Virus record (IMG/VR): IMGVR_UViG_3300031787_000029
Location: 1 to 64,000 of that record
Reading direction: 5' to 3' (one strand)
Length of the DNA stretch: 64,000 bases
Source: a virus
Part shown: piece by piece, positions 7,870 through 16,810 of the stretch
How positions within the stretch are numbered: position 1 is the stretch's first letter
How the letters are laid out: every line of letters starts with the position of its first letter
Notes under the pieces: generated by a model
The model's database searches: none
What the model saw: the letters and a program-made list of their open reading frames with translations, nothing else
Told to the model about the DNA's origin: nothing
Position numbers and translations under genes: made by a program

Positions 7870-8198
7870 GTGGATTTTTTCAATCCGAAATTGTAAGAGA
7901 ATCCATCAAAGAGATGGAAGAACTTCAACAACGTATTATTAGAGAAACCTTTAAAGCTCCCATGATGAATAGGGAAGAAAAGAAGGAACATGTAGAACTG
8001 ATGAGAACTTTTCTAGAGAAACAGAAGAATTTATACTTTCGTCTCTCACTTTCTGATGACCCAGAAGCACTAGAAATGAAACAAAGAATTGAAGAAGCTG
8101 CAGAGTTTCTTGGGTTTAATGGTAATAATGTCAATGAGTTATTTTCTGAAATGGAAAATACTCTAGAAAGACTAGATAAAATTGCAGAAATAGAATAA
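7866..8198 (+). CDS. DUF1825 family protein
   Basis: 110 residues, mostly helical, starting SGFFQSEIVRESIKEMEEL and containing NREEKKEHVELMRTFLEKQK. This matches the DUF1825 family, otherwise found in cyanobacteria. A GTG start overlaps the gp59 stop. Role unknown; its place in the replication block and restriction to cyanobacteria and their phages suggest a host-derived factor. Confidence 0.75.
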   Translation: MSGFFQSEIVRESIKEMEELQQRIIRETFKAPMMNREEKKEHVELMRTFLEKQKNLYFRLSLSDDPEALEMKQRIEEAAEFLGFNGNNVNELFSEMENTLERLDKIAEIE

Positions 8199-8199
8199 C

Positions 8200-8469
8200 A
8201 TGTCCTACCACTACAAAATCACCTCCGCATATTGTTATCACAATGGTGAGATTGTAGACATGTATTTCATCAATGGAATTCCTTTTACATTTGATGATAT
8301 TCCTTTAATTATGCAACAAGATCCTTATATTCAAATGGAAGCTGAAGATAATTATTCATACACATCTGAAGATATGTATAGGTGGTCTAATTATCTGATT
8401 GATGAACTATGTCATCCACTTCTTTTCGAGGTGGCTCTAGAAAATCCAGAAGAAATGCCTAAAGACTAA
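8200..8469 (+). CDS. Hypothetical protein, 89 aa
   Basis: Acidic, Tyr-rich protein (begins MSYHYKITSAYCYHNGE) with no membrane segment. One base separates it from the DUF1825 gene, and its stop overlaps the next start. No family recognised. Confidence 0.55.
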   Translation: MSYHYKITSAYCYHNGEIVDMYFINGIPFTFDDIPLIMQQDPYIQMEAEDNYSYTSEDMYRWSNYLIDELCHPLLFEVALENPEEMPKD

Positions 8470-9041
8470 TGAAGACTTTCAAACAATTCTGCACAGAAGC
8501 TTATCAAGTACAAGAACTATTTGGATTTGGTCAAAAACCAAAACCCAAACCAAATAAACAAGTTCTTGCTTATAAAAACTATCAACCAGGAGTACTTGAT
8601 AAATCAACAGGAAAATTTACTCAAAGAGCTCATACTGGTGATGAACAAAAGAGATATGGATGGAAACCAGTGAATGTAAGTTCATATAGTAAGGCAGATA
8701 CTCCTGGATCACTAACCGCTAGTGGACATAAGTTTGATGACAAACAAAAATTAGTTGCAGTTCCTTATGCATCTAAAACTAGTTCCAAACCATCTACACC
8801 ATTTGGAACTAAACTTCACATGACTAGAGCTCCTGGAGTTACACCCGTTGCAAAAACTTCTGTCCAAGACACTGGAAATTTTGGGCCTGCAGGAGATTAC
8901 AATAAGAAAACTAGTTATGATCTTTCTCTTTCGACTGCAAGAGATGTGGTTGGAAAACCAAATATTACTGCACAACAGTTTGGTAAACAAAAAGTTTACG
9001 TTCGTAATGAACCTCAAACGAAACCAACCAAGAAAAAATAA
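8469..9041 (+). CDS. 3D-domain-like protein with capsid-targeting-like N-terminus
   Basis: 190 residues. The N-terminus MKTFKQFCTEA closely resembles the T4 capsid-targeting sequence (MKTYQEFIAEA) of internal head proteins. Residues about 95-165 look like a 3D domain (named for three Asp), with VAVPYASK, PFGTKLHMTR, VQDTGNFGPAG and SYDLSLSTARD. 3D domains occur in lytic transglycosylases and resuscitation-factor-like wall proteins. The C-terminus is basic. It may be a packaged or ejected wall-active protein. The family call is moderate; the packaging idea is inference. Confidence 0.6.
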   Translation: MKTFKQFCTEAYQVQELFGFGQKPKPKPNKQVLAYKNYQPGVLDKSTGKFTQRAHTGDEQKRYGWKPVNVSSYSKADTPGSLTASGHKFDDKQKLVAVPYASKTSSKPSTPFGTKLHMTRAPGVTPVAKTSVQDTGNFGPAGDYNKKTSYDLSLSTARDVVGKPNITAQQFGKQKVYVRNEPQTKPTKKK

Positions 9042-9054
9042 TTCTAGATGGGGC

Positions 9055-9083
9055 TTGACATCCCCAGTTCACTGCGGTAAACT
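9055..9083 (+). promoter_or_regulatory. Sigma70-type promoter for gp32 (TTGACA-17-TAAACT)
   Basis: Consensus -35 TTGACA (9055-9060), a 17-bp spacer and TAAACT (9078-9083), followed by a 44-nt leader to the gp32 ATG at 9128. An independent strong promoter suits a protein needed in large amounts. Confidence 0.75.
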
Positions 9084-9127
9084 AAAGTCGTCCCAAAGGC
9101 CAAATACACTCAATACGGAGAATACAA

Positions 9128-10057
9128 ATGTCTTTTGCTGATCTCAAGAAACAGTCCCGCGCTGGTTCGCTGACTGAAAAACTGATCAAACAAGTTGAAA
9201 AACTGAATAGTGGAGAAGGTGGATCTGATGAACGTTTCTGGAAACCTGAAGTAGACAAAGCCGGAAATGGTTATGCAGTTATCCGATTCCTCCCCGCACC
9301 CGAAGGATGTGAACTTCCTTGGGCCCAAGTATGGAGTCATGCTTTCCAAGGTCCTGGTGGTTGGTACATCGAAAACTCTCTGACAACTCTGGGACAAAAA
9401 GATCCTGTGTCTGAACACAATCGTGTTCTGTGGAACTCTGGATCTGATCGTGATAAGGAGATTGCTCGGAAACAAAAACGCAAACTCTCTTATTACGCCA
9501 ACATCTATGTGGTGAGTGATCCTGCACACCCTGAGAACGAAGGTCGTGTATTCCTTTATAAATTCGGTAAGAAAATCTTTGACAAGATTACCGAAGCGAT
9601 GCAACCACAGTTTGCAGATGAGGAAGCTATTAATCCTTTCGACTTCTGGGCTGGTGCTAACTTCAAACTGAAGATCCGTAAGGTCGAAGGTTACTGGAAC
9701 TATGATAAGTCTGAGTTTGATCGTCCTTCTGCACTTTCGGATGATGATGACAAACTGGAACGCATCTACAAGAACCTGAACGATCTCAATGAGTTCAGTG
9801 ACGCAAAGAACTTCAAGTCCTATGAAGAACTGAAGAAGCGCCTAGACTACACTCTGGGGGTTCGTGGTGTCCCTAAGAATCAAGACCCTGAAGTAGTTGC
9901 AGAAGAAGAAGAGTGGGAAGCCGAACGTCGTGGAGAACCTTCTCCTAAGCGGTCTACTCCTTCCTTTGAAATCTCTAAACCAGTGTCTCGTGATGAGGAA
10001 GATGATGAAGATGCAGATGATGCTCTGAGTTACTTTCAAAAACTAGCTGAGAGCTGA
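9128..10057 (+). CDS. 32: Single-stranded DNA-binding protein gp32
   Basis: 309 residues with the gp32 plan: basic N-terminal cooperativity segment (FADLKKQSRAGSLTEKL), OB-fold core (VIRFLPAPEG, GGWYIENSL, LSYYANIYVVSDP, RVFLYKFGKKIFDKI) and an acidic C-terminal tail (DEEDDEDADD) for partner proteins. It coats ssDNA in replication, recombination and repair. The cysteines that bind zinc in T4 gp32 are not seen in the matching region (about 70-105). Own promoter upstream and shared terminator downstream. Confidence 0.95.
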   Translation: MSFADLKKQSRAGSLTEKLIKQVEKLNSGEGGSDERFWKPEVDKAGNGYAVIRFLPAPEGCELPWAQVWSHAFQGPGGWYIENSLTTLGQKDPVSEHNRVLWNSGSDRDKEIARKQKRKLSYYANIYVVSDPAHPENEGRVFLYKFGKKIFDKITEAMQPQFADEEAINPFDFWAGANFKLKIRKVEGYWNYDKSEFDRPSALSDDDDKLERIYKNLNDLNEFSDAKNFKSYEELKKRLDYTLGVRGVPKNQDPEVVAEEEEWEAERRGEPSPKRSTPSFEISKPVSRDEEDDEDADDALSYFQKLAES

Positions 10058-10077
10058 AAAATAGTCCGAAAAAAATT

Positions 10078-10108
10078 CCCTGGCTTTTTTGGAAGCCAGG
10101 GTTTTTTT
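10078..10108. terminator. Bidirectional rho-independent terminator between gp32 and gp53
   Basis: Stem CCCTGGCTT / AAGCCAGGG with a short loop, followed by seven T on the plus strand and preceded by an A-run (AAAAAAATT) that serves as a T-run on the minus strand. It separates convergent gp32 (plus) and gp53 (minus). Confidence 0.88.
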
Positions 10109-12431
10109 ATACTCCAGTAAATTTAGGATTATAAGTTCTCTTTAATTTAGATGAAACTACGTTTTCAGAATCTTTATTATACTTCATAATTTTCTTTAGA
10201 TCATCAATAATAGTAGAAATATATGATGGTTTTGGTACAATAATTAAAGTTTTTTCTTCGTTTAATCTTAATTCATATTCCAAATTCGTTATCGGTTTGG
10301 AAATACCACTACCATTTACACTAATTATATTCAATCCATCTAAGAATTGGAATGGTCTTGTGATTTGTTCTTGCCATGCGGTTCCATTCCATTTCCAAAT
10401 TTTGTTATTTTGAGTGTAAGTTTCGTCAACTTCTACATTGAGAACCTGTTCTGGTGATATATCAAAAGTTATTGACGGAGGGTTATCATAATTTTCTCCT
10501 GGAGAAGTAATTGTAATTGCTGATATTTTTCCATCAACTACTGAAGCAATTCCTGTTGCTCTTGAATAAGTTGGTGCTTGAGCAATCGTGACCGTAGGTG
10601 CGATAGTATAACCGAATCCAGCATTAGTAATATTGACAGACAATACAGATCCATCAACTACTGTAGCCGTTGCCGTTGCATTTACTGCTGGATATGGAGC
10701 ACCAATCGTTACCGATGGGGCTGTCGTGTATCCAAATCCAACTTCGGAAATAGTAATGGAATTAAGAGATCCATTAACTAAGTTTGCGGTTCCTTTAGCT
10801 CTGACTTTTATGGAATATTCAAATATAGAATCTCCAGACCCACCAGATACCAATAAGTGTTCTACATCTGAACTTATAAATGCATCGGATGGATTTGGAA
10901 TTCTATCTCCAACATATAGGAAACTACTGAATGTTAAGGTTGTTAAGTCCCAGGAATTTAAATTAAATTCATATACTGTGGAGTTTGATAGTCCAGTTGC
11001 ATACATTTTATTTCCACCATTCAAGAAAGAAAATCCAATAATCTCATTGTCTCCTGTTGGTGTTTCTATATTATATGAGGCTACGAAAGATTTCGTTGTA
11101 ACGTTCCATGCCGATGATAATGTATATTCTTCAATGGAATCTGGGGAGTCCATGTTTAATGAATACATCCTAGAACCATCAGACTTGAATCTAACACCAC
11201 CAGGAGCTGTCAATGAAGTTTGATTTACATATGTTGCTGTGGATATTGACCATGGTGTGGATAAATTATAAGCAGCAACAAAGAAATTACCACTAAGTCC
11301 ACCAGTAACAAACATTTTAGTTCCATCTGGACTAAATTCTATTCCAGTACAATAACCGAATACTGCACTAACATCTAATTCATAAGATAAAGAAAGAGTT
11401 GTAATATTCCAAGCTGTAGACAACGTAAATTCTTTAATTAGATTTGATCCTATAGTGCTTGCAGTATAGACTTTATATCCATCAGATTTTACATACATCC
11501 CTTCTATTTGATTTCCAACAGAAACTGGAGATTGTTCTCTGTAGATGGTATTTGAGATAAAGTTTTGTGGTAAACTGAAGGATACTGATGGGGGAGTTAA
11601 TCCATATCCACATCCAGAATTAGTAATTTCTACACTTACTACTGTACCTCCAGTGAATTCTGTTTGACCTAGAGAACTAACTCCTACTGCTTGGATTGAA
11701 GTTGGAGCCGTTGAAATGGATACTACAGGTACAGATTTATATCCAAATCCAGAAGTTAATGATGTAACAGAAGATACCCTAAAACTTTGAATTCCAACAG
11801 ATGCTGACGCTGAACTTGTGATGGTGGGCTCTGAGAAGGTTAGTTTTGGTACTTGTTTATAACCAAAACCTTCTTCTATAATATCAATTTCTGTAACTCC
11901 ACCACTTTCTATAATGCATGAAGTAATTGCAACAACAGGATTTAAATAAATCGGAGGAAATGTGATTCCAGGAGGAGTTTCTGTGATTGTTTCATATTCT
12001 GGAGCATTATAAAATGTTTCATCTACAATTAAATCTTTTGGAAGTACAACTCTATTAAATGAATCTCTTAATTCTATAGTTTCATAGTGATGTATCTCCT
12101 GTAATGCATCTTCAGTTCCATATTTACTGATTAAATAGTTATTAAACTCATTTACAGTTAATGGCCACTGATCGTAGTAATTGATAATATTATTTGAAAC
12201 TAAGATAACCCAATCAAGACCTGCATCTCCATATAGTTTTTCTGCTATTTGATCTGGTCTCTCTCCTTCAACAATAGTATAATATTCAAATCCAGCAAAA
12301 ACTGATATTAAATCTTCTCTTACTTTTACTCTTCTGAATATATTTTTTGCTAAAGTTGTTTCATCATTAGATTTCGTATTTGGAAATCTATTTACATATT
12401 CAACGTTTGGTAGTTCTGTAAAGTATGCCAT
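10107..12431 (-). CDS. 53: Baseplate wedge protein gp53 with long C-terminal extension
   Basis: 774 residues; T4 gp53 has about 196. The N-terminal 110 residues carry gp53 features (FTELPNVEYVNRFPNTKS start; YTIVEGERPDQIAEKLYGD; DWVILVSNNIINYYDQWPL). Next come repeats of the GFGYKxxPxVxIS type, then about 250 residues of propeller-like repeats (SPDGTKMFVTG, YNLSTPWSIST, FKSDGSRMYSLN), then more GFGYTxAPTVTI repeats. The last part (about 660-774) resembles the usual gp53 C-terminus (EYELRLNEEKTLIIVPKP). It joins wedge to wedge at the baseplate rim; the insertion may bind glycans. Confidence 0.85.
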   Translation of the reverse strand: MAYFTELPNVEYVNRFPNTKSNDETTLAKNIFRRVKVREDLISVFAGFEYYTIVEGERPDQIAEKLYGDAGLDWVILVSNNIINYYDQWPLTVNEFNNYLISKYGTEDALQEIHHYETIELRDSFNRVVLPKDLIVDETFYNAPEYETITETPPGITFPPIYLNPVVAITSCIIESGGVTEIDIIEEGFGYKQVPKLTFSEPTITSSASASVGIQSFRVSSVTSLTSGFGYKSVPVVSISTAPTSIQAVGVSSLGQTEFTGGTVVSVEITNSGCGYGLTPPSVSFSLPQNFISNTIYREQSPVSVGNQIEGMYVKSDGYKVYTASTIGSNLIKEFTLSTAWNITTLSLSYELDVSAVFGYCTGIEFSPDGTKMFVTGGLSGNFFVAAYNLSTPWSISTATYVNQTSLTAPGGVRFKSDGSRMYSLNMDSPDSIEEYTLSSAWNVTTKSFVASYNIETPTGDNEIIGFSFLNGGNKMYATGLSNSTVYEFNLNSWDLTTLTFSSFLYVGDRIPNPSDAFISSDVEHLLVSGGSGDSIFEYSIKVRAKGTANLVNGSLNSITISEVGFGYTTAPSVTIGAPYPAVNATATATVVDGSVLSVNITNAGFGYTIAPTVTIAQAPTYSRATGIASVVDGKISAITITSPGENYDNPPSITFDISPEQVLNVEVDETYTQNNKIWKWNGTAWQEQITRPFQFLDGLNIISVNGSGISKPITNLEYELRLNEEKTLIIVPKPSYISTIIDDLKKIMKYNKDSENVVSSKLKRTYNPKFTGV

Positions 12432-12432
12432 A

Positions 12433-13917
12433 TTAGTAACCTACTGCGTCGTTAGCAACTGGAGAAAGATCTGTTCTTTGTGAGTTGACTGTATCTTGAT
12501 AATCGACATCATAAATTGGTTCAAGTTCTGCGAATTGTAGGGTTATTCTTGTAGAAACTGGTTGACCTTCATCATATGCAACCCAGAAACCATCTGGGGT
12601 ATAATCTGTTTGCATAGAAACCAACGCACAAGTCTTAAATCTACTGATTGCTTTATTTTCTCCAGTTGTTGTTTTAAATTCCAATTTGAATACATTTGGA
12701 GTTTTAAGAAAATAAGATGCTCCTCCTGCACCTCTACCAGATCTCTTTTTTGGTGACATTCCTTGTTTAAAGAATCTGAGTATTCTCCTAATCATCATCG
12801 CTTCATCTCTACTTCTTGCTGTTAGTCTATAACTAACACCAAAAGATCTTAATTGGGGTCCGTTGAATAACAACTCTAAATTATTATTTGGAACAATTCC
12901 TGCACCTCTAGCCAATATTGTTTCTATTTCAGTTCCAAATTGAGCCATTTGAAGAAGTTTTTGAACACCAATGGTTCCCATTAAACCTCTCCCTTCTGCT
13001 GTGGCACTTGCTTCGTTAAGGAGTTTACCATAAGCAAGTGTTTGACCTCCTGCGGATGCTCCAGATCCTGCTCCACCAGCAACACTGCCGCCCATCTTAC
13101 TACTAATAAAAGCACCCAACCCAGCGCCAACTAAACCTGCTGCTGCATATTGTCCTGGATTTTTTATGACATCTGCCATCATTCCAGCACTAATATTATT
13201 CATTTGATCTGGACCCCATCCAACATCCTTGGTTTCGGAGATACTAGAAGGCATAGGAAAAGTTACAGTTCCTATAACTTTTTCTGGTCTAAAATCACTA
13301 CCTCTCTGTAAACCATTTTGAATAATACTTGAAAAGTCTCCATTTAGAAGTTGATCTCCAGCTGGAGCAGCATACTCAAATTGACTTATAAAGAGAGTAT
13401 CCTGTTTCCTGGAATTCATATCAATTGGATACTTCAATCCTTTGAAAAGTAATTTAGCTTCATTTCCAGCTCCATAGTCTTGATTTGCTATTTCTCTTAT
13501 AGCTTCACTTGGGTTTATTAGTGCTCCAAATGCTGCTCCTATGTTTCCCGGACTTGTAGAATTACTCGAAACACTTTGACTTGGAGTTGATGTACTTTGA
13601 CCCGGAGGTTGTCCTTGATTCTGTTGTTGGGCCCAAGCAGGTAGAACTAAACCAGCAGAAGTTCCACCTAAAGCCCTAAACGAAGTTCTTACAGAAGTTT
13701 GAATATTTTCGTGTATTGTTTGTTGTTCTTGTGAAGATATTGATAAAGAATTGACACTAGAAGAATTCCATTTACCATCCGTATAAATCGCTGGTGTCCC
13801 AGTGGCAGCATTTTGTTGAATGAGTTGTACTTCACCAGTACGTTTATTGTACTGTAAATTATAATTTACAGAATTTTTTGTAAAGTATGGTACTGGTGAA
13901 ATATTTTGATATGTCAC
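12433..13917 (-). CDS. 48: Baseplate tail-tube cap protein gp48
   Basis: 494 residues (T4 gp48 364). The C-terminal third shows the gp48/tube-fold signature LELLFNGPQLRSFGVSYRL, RSRDEAMMIRRILRFFKQG and MQTDYTPDGFWVAYDEG. It caps the baseplate and starts tail-tube growth. The N-terminal half contains a Gln/Ser/Pro linker and a glycine-rich segment (about 255-290). One base from gp53 and adjoining the next gene. Confidence 0.85.
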   Translation of the reverse strand: MTYQNISPVPYFTKNSVNYNLQYNKRTGEVQLIQQNAATGTPAIYTDGKWNSSSVNSLSISSQEQQTIHENIQTSVRTSFRALGGTSAGLVLPAWAQQQNQGQPPGQSTSTPSQSVSSNSTSPGNIGAAFGALINPSEAIREIANQDYGAGNEAKLLFKGLKYPIDMNSRKQDTLFISQFEYAAPAGDQLLNGDFSSIIQNGLQRGSDFRPEKVIGTVTFPMPSSISETKDVGWGPDQMNNISAGMMADVIKNPGQYAAAGLVGAGLGAFISSKMGGSVAGGAGSGASAGGQTLAYGKLLNEASATAEGRGLMGTIGVQKLLQMAQFGTEIETILARGAGIVPNNNLELLFNGPQLRSFGVSYRLTARSRDEAMMIRRILRFFKQGMSPKKRSGRGAGGASYFLKTPNVFKLEFKTTTGENKAISRFKTCALVSMQTDYTPDGFWVAYDEGQPVSTRITLQFAELEPIYDVDYQDTVNSQRTDLSPVANDAVGY

Positions 13918-14445
13918 TTAAGGTTTACTCCAAGCTTTGTGATTTGGAAATGGTTGACCCCTTGTATCAACAAATTTTTCAGTTGGTAATATTGAAACGG
14001 AGGGCCAATCCTTTTCAGGAACTCTCAAAAATCCCCCTCCAACTCCAGAAAAAAAGTAACGATGAATGCTATTACGAGGTACACTTACGGTATCTGAATT
14101 ATTTATTAGGCTTTTTGCTATTCCTTCCCTATATTGCCTATTAATATAATGCAAATTTATTCCAATGAAATAATTTTTACTGTAACTTACTTCAGTAACA
14201 TACGTCAATGGTTGAGTATCAAAAAATTTAAGTCCAGGAGTAGATGCTCCGTAGATAAAAAAATACATCTTACCAACTTCTATACCTCCTGTATCCATTT
14301 CATTAATATTAAATTGATCCAGTTCACCAAGATACTGTCTTAGTTGTCCAGTATACCAATCATTTTTTACATTTTTTCCTTTGGTTTTTTTAATGAGATC
14401 GTATCCAAAACCTTTTCCAGGTTCGAACGTGCCATCGAAACTCAT
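13918..14445 (-). CDS. Conserved virion-module protein, 175 aa
   Basis: Lies between gp48 and gp4 with a four-base overlap to gp4. Contains VGKMYFFIYGASTPGLKFFD and FIGINLHYINRQYREG, patterns recurrent in cyanophage and other T4-like phage proteins. Likely a virion or head-completion component by location. I cannot assign a T4 gene number. Confidence 0.6.
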   Translation of the reverse strand: MSFDGTFEPGKGFGYDLIKKTKGKNVKNDWYTGQLRQYLGELDQFNINEMDTGGIEVGKMYFFIYGASTPGLKFFDTQPLTYVTEVSYSKNYFIGINLHYINRQYREGIAKSLINNSDTVSVPRNSIHRYFFSGVGGGFLRVPEKDWPSVSILPTEKFVDTRGQPFPNHKAWSKP

Positions 14446-14879
14446 ATTCCTAAATCCTCCTCAGTCATGATTCGGAACTCATAATTACGATCTGCACAGA
14501 ACTCTTTAGCTGCTTTCCATTTTGCTTGGTTTTTTACCCAAGTTTGAACTTTATATGCCCAAGATTTTGTCCTTCTTTTTGGATTTTGTTCTGGCATGTC
14601 TACTTCTTTTTTGGGTTTTATTTCTATAACTACTGTTCGTGTATTTCCACTCTTATCTTTATACTTTACAAAAAAATCTGGAAAATATCTATGAACTTTA
14701 CCATCAAGAGGGCAAAGATATGGAATCCAGAATTCTTCAGATTGCCATTGATTTACATTTTCATTTAAGTCACAATAACGCATGAATTTTCTTTCCCACA
14801 AAGAACGATAAACAATATTTGTGGGATCACCTTTATACTTTTTTGGATTTTCTGGACGATATTTTCCTTTATAACTCAT
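14442..14879 (-). CDS. 4: Head completion protein gp4 (gp50/65 locus)
   Basis: Start chosen at the ATG at 14877-14879 (MSYKGKYRPENPKKYKGDP). The frame is open further upstream, but that would run through the late promoter. The 145-residue protein shows the endonuclease-like head-completion pattern SLWERKFMRYCD, PYLCPLDGKVHRYFPDFFVKY, VIEIKPKKE and a basic C-terminal half. gp4 finishes DNA-filled heads before tail joining. As in T4, it lies close to gp53. Confidence 0.88.
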   Translation of the reverse strand: MSYKGKYRPENPKKYKGDPTNIVYRSLWERKFMRYCDLNENVNQWQSEEFWIPYLCPLDGKVHRYFPDFFVKYKDKSGNTRTVVIEIKPKKEVDMPEQNPKRRTKSWAYKVQTWVKNQAKWKAAKEFCADRNYEFRIMTEEDLGI

Positions 14880-14904
14880 ATACATACTATAGATCCTTAA
14901 GAAA

Positions 14905-14912
14905 TATTTATA
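14905..14912 (-). promoter_or_regulatory. T4 late promoter, minus strand (TATAAATA)
   Basis: A perfect TATAAATA on the minus strand, 26 bases before the gp4 start. It is the obvious late promoter for the gp4-unknown-gp48-gp53 operon and lies just before the divergent gene on the plus strand. Confidence 0.8.
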
Positions 14913-14913
14913 G

Positions 14914-15855
14914 ATGGCTGAGCCATTTAGGCCTGATTTCCCAGGTAATCCATATAGAGTTGATCCCATCTATCTTAGGATGACTCTACCAAGAAACACT
15001 AGAGATAGTAGAAGTTCTCTTCCTAGTGTTCAAGATCTTTTTGGTGAATTATCAGTTACTAGTCAATTTAAGATCACTCTTTGGTTTGGAGAAAACGTAT
15101 CTACCGTTGAGTCGGACTCAAATTTAAATTCTTGGTTAGTTTCTTGTGGGATTTTTGACAAGAGTTTAAGTTCACTTCAATATGAATTCATGTGTCATAA
15201 TGCTATTCTTCCAGGTTCAACCTTATCCACTTTAGAAGAATCTGGAAGTAGACAAGGAGTTATGGAAAGATTTCCAATAATGAGACAATTTCCAGAACTT
15301 ACTTTAGATTTTTATGTTGATGCGGATTATGGAGTTATTCGTTTATTTGAAGAGTGGATTAATTTTATAAATCCTCTTCATACTGTAAACGGTAAATCTA
15401 TCAGAGGATCTTCCAGAGGAAGTACAAGTGATGAAGTAAGTTTTGATGATGAAAATTTCTATAGAATGAGGTATCCGAACACCTATAAAAGAAAAATATC
15501 AATAACTAAATTTGAGAGAAATGTACAGTTTGATAGCTATGGGAATCTTTTAGAGTCCCCATCAATGTTAACGTATCAGTTTTTAAATGCTTTTCCAGTG
15601 AATTTAACTGCATTACCAGTTTCTTATGAAGGAAGTACAGTAACAAAGACAAGTGTTACTTTTAACTATGATCGATATGTTGTCTTAAAACACAATGGAA
15701 CTGGATCACCTGACTATGAACAAAAAGTAACTTCTAGTGGTCAACAAATATTGTCTGCTACAAATAACGGTAGTGGAAGTCAATCCGGACAATCTATTCA
15801 AAATTCTACCAATAATTTACCAACTCCAACAGGTAATACAAGATCTACTACATAA
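14914..15855 (+). CDS. 54: Tail-tube-fold baseplate protein (gp54-like initiator)
   Basis: 313 residues, close to T4 gp54 (320). Visible tube-fold features: PELTLDFYVDADYGVIRLFE, YPNTYKRKISITKFERN, LNAFPVNLTALPVSYEGS and VTFNYDRYVVL, as in gp19/gp54-type proteins. gp54 sits on gp48 and nucleates tube polymerisation. The C-terminal 60 residues are Ser/Asn/Gln-rich and low-complexity. Divergent from gp4. The exact choice gp54 versus another gp19-fold protein is by length and context. Confidence 0.7.
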   Translation: MAEPFRPDFPGNPYRVDPIYLRMTLPRNTRDSRSSLPSVQDLFGELSVTSQFKITLWFGENVSTVESDSNLNSWLVSCGIFDKSLSSLQYEFMCHNAILPGSTLSTLEESGSRQGVMERFPIMRQFPELTLDFYVDADYGVIRLFEEWINFINPLHTVNGKSIRGSSRGSTSDEVSFDDENFYRMRYPNTYKRKISITKFERNVQFDSYGNLLESPSMLTYQFLNAFPVNLTALPVSYEGSTVTKTSVTFNYDRYVVLKHNGTGSPDYEQKVTSSGQQILSATNNGSGSQSGQSIQNSTNNLPTPTGNTRSTT

Positions 15856-15861
15856 CCCGCA

Positions 15862-15869
15862 CTAAATAA
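15862..15869 (+). promoter_or_regulatory. T4-like late promoter box (CTAAATAA)
   Basis: Lies 24 bases before the gp26 ATG. Same octamer type and spacing as the other late boxes; probably drives the long hub operon. Confidence 0.5.
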
Positions 15870-15893
15870 TTTTATCTGAATTTATAATATTCA

Positions 15894-16622
15894 ATGCCAT
15901 TACCAAAGATTTCTACACCAACTTATGAACTTGAGTTGCCTTCTACTGGAAAATCTATAAAATATAGACCATTCCTCGTTAAAGAAGAAAAAATTCTTAT
16001 CTTAGCTCTTGAAAGTCAAGATATTAAACAAATCACACTTGCTATTAAACAAGTACTAAAAGATTGTATTATAACAAAAGGAATTAAAATAGAAGATCTA
16101 CCTTCTTTCGATATTGAATACATTTTCTTAAATGTTCGTGGAAAATCTGTTGGAGAGGCCATAGATCTGGTTGTAACTTGTTCCGATGATGGTACTACAG
16201 AAGTCCCAGTTAAAGTGTACGTTGATGAAATCAATGTACAAAAAGACTCTGAACATACTTCGGAAATTAAACTAGATGATGATATTGTTGTAAAAATGAA
16301 ATATCCATCACTAGATCAATTCATTAAAAATAACTTTGATTTCAGTGTACAAGAATCTGCAAGTACAATTGATAAGTCTTTTGATATTATTTCATCTTGT
16401 ATTGAAGCTATTTTTACTGCAGAAGAATCTTGGGCTGCTTCAGATTGTACGAAGAAAGAACTTGTTGAGTTTATAGAGAGTATGAATTCATCTCAGTTTA
16501 AGAAAATTGAACAGTTTTTTGAGACAATGCCTAAATTATCTCATACTTTTACTGTAAAAAATCCGAAGACTGGAGTAGAAAATACGGTTACGTTGGAGGG
16601 TTTAACCAGTTTTTTCGGTTGA
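15894..16622 (+). CDS. 26: Baseplate hub protein gp26-like
   Basis: 242 residues beginning MPLPKISTPTYELELPSTGK, with KYRPFLVKEEKILILALES, the signature of the T4-type baseplate protein family that includes gp26. The C-terminal ends FETMPKLSHTFTVKNPKTG and LEGLTSFFG are also characteristic. It belongs to the central hub assembly pathway. Followed by an overlapping small gene. Confidence 0.8.
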   Translation: MPLPKISTPTYELELPSTGKSIKYRPFLVKEEKILILALESQDIKQITLAIKQVLKDCIITKGIKIEDLPSFDIEYIFLNVRGKSVGEAIDLVVTCSDDGTTEVPVKVYVDEINVQKDSEHTSEIKLDDDIVVKMKYPSLDQFIKNNFDFSVQESASTIDKSFDIISSCIEAIFTAEESWAASDCTKKELVEFIESMNSSQFKKIEQFFETMPKLSHTFTVKNPKTGVENTVTLEGLTSFFG

Positions 16623-16624
16623 CA

Positions 16625-16810
16625 ATGGCTCACATTGATTTGGAAGCCTATTATCGTATTAATTTTGCTCTCATGCAGTTCCATAAATACTCTTTGACTG
16701 AGGTTGAAAATTTAATGCCTTGGGAAAGAGATATCTATCTTGCCCTATTGAAACAACATATTGAAGAAGAAAACTTAAAGGCACAACAGGCGGCAAATCG
16801 TGGCAATTAA
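16625..16810 (+). CDS. 51: gp51-like baseplate hub assembly protein
   Basis: 61 residues after the gp26 gene, start ATG 16625. Sequence FALMQFHKYSLTEVENLMPWERDIYLALLK matches the short helical protein that follows gp26 in cyanophages and is generally annotated gp51. It is much shorter than T4 gp51 (249), so the equivalence is loose. WERD..L..L is a pattern seen in many tail assembly chaperones. Confidence 0.55.
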   Translation: MAHIDLEAYYRINFALMQFHKYSLTEVENLMPWERDIYLALLKQHIEEENLKAQQAANRGN

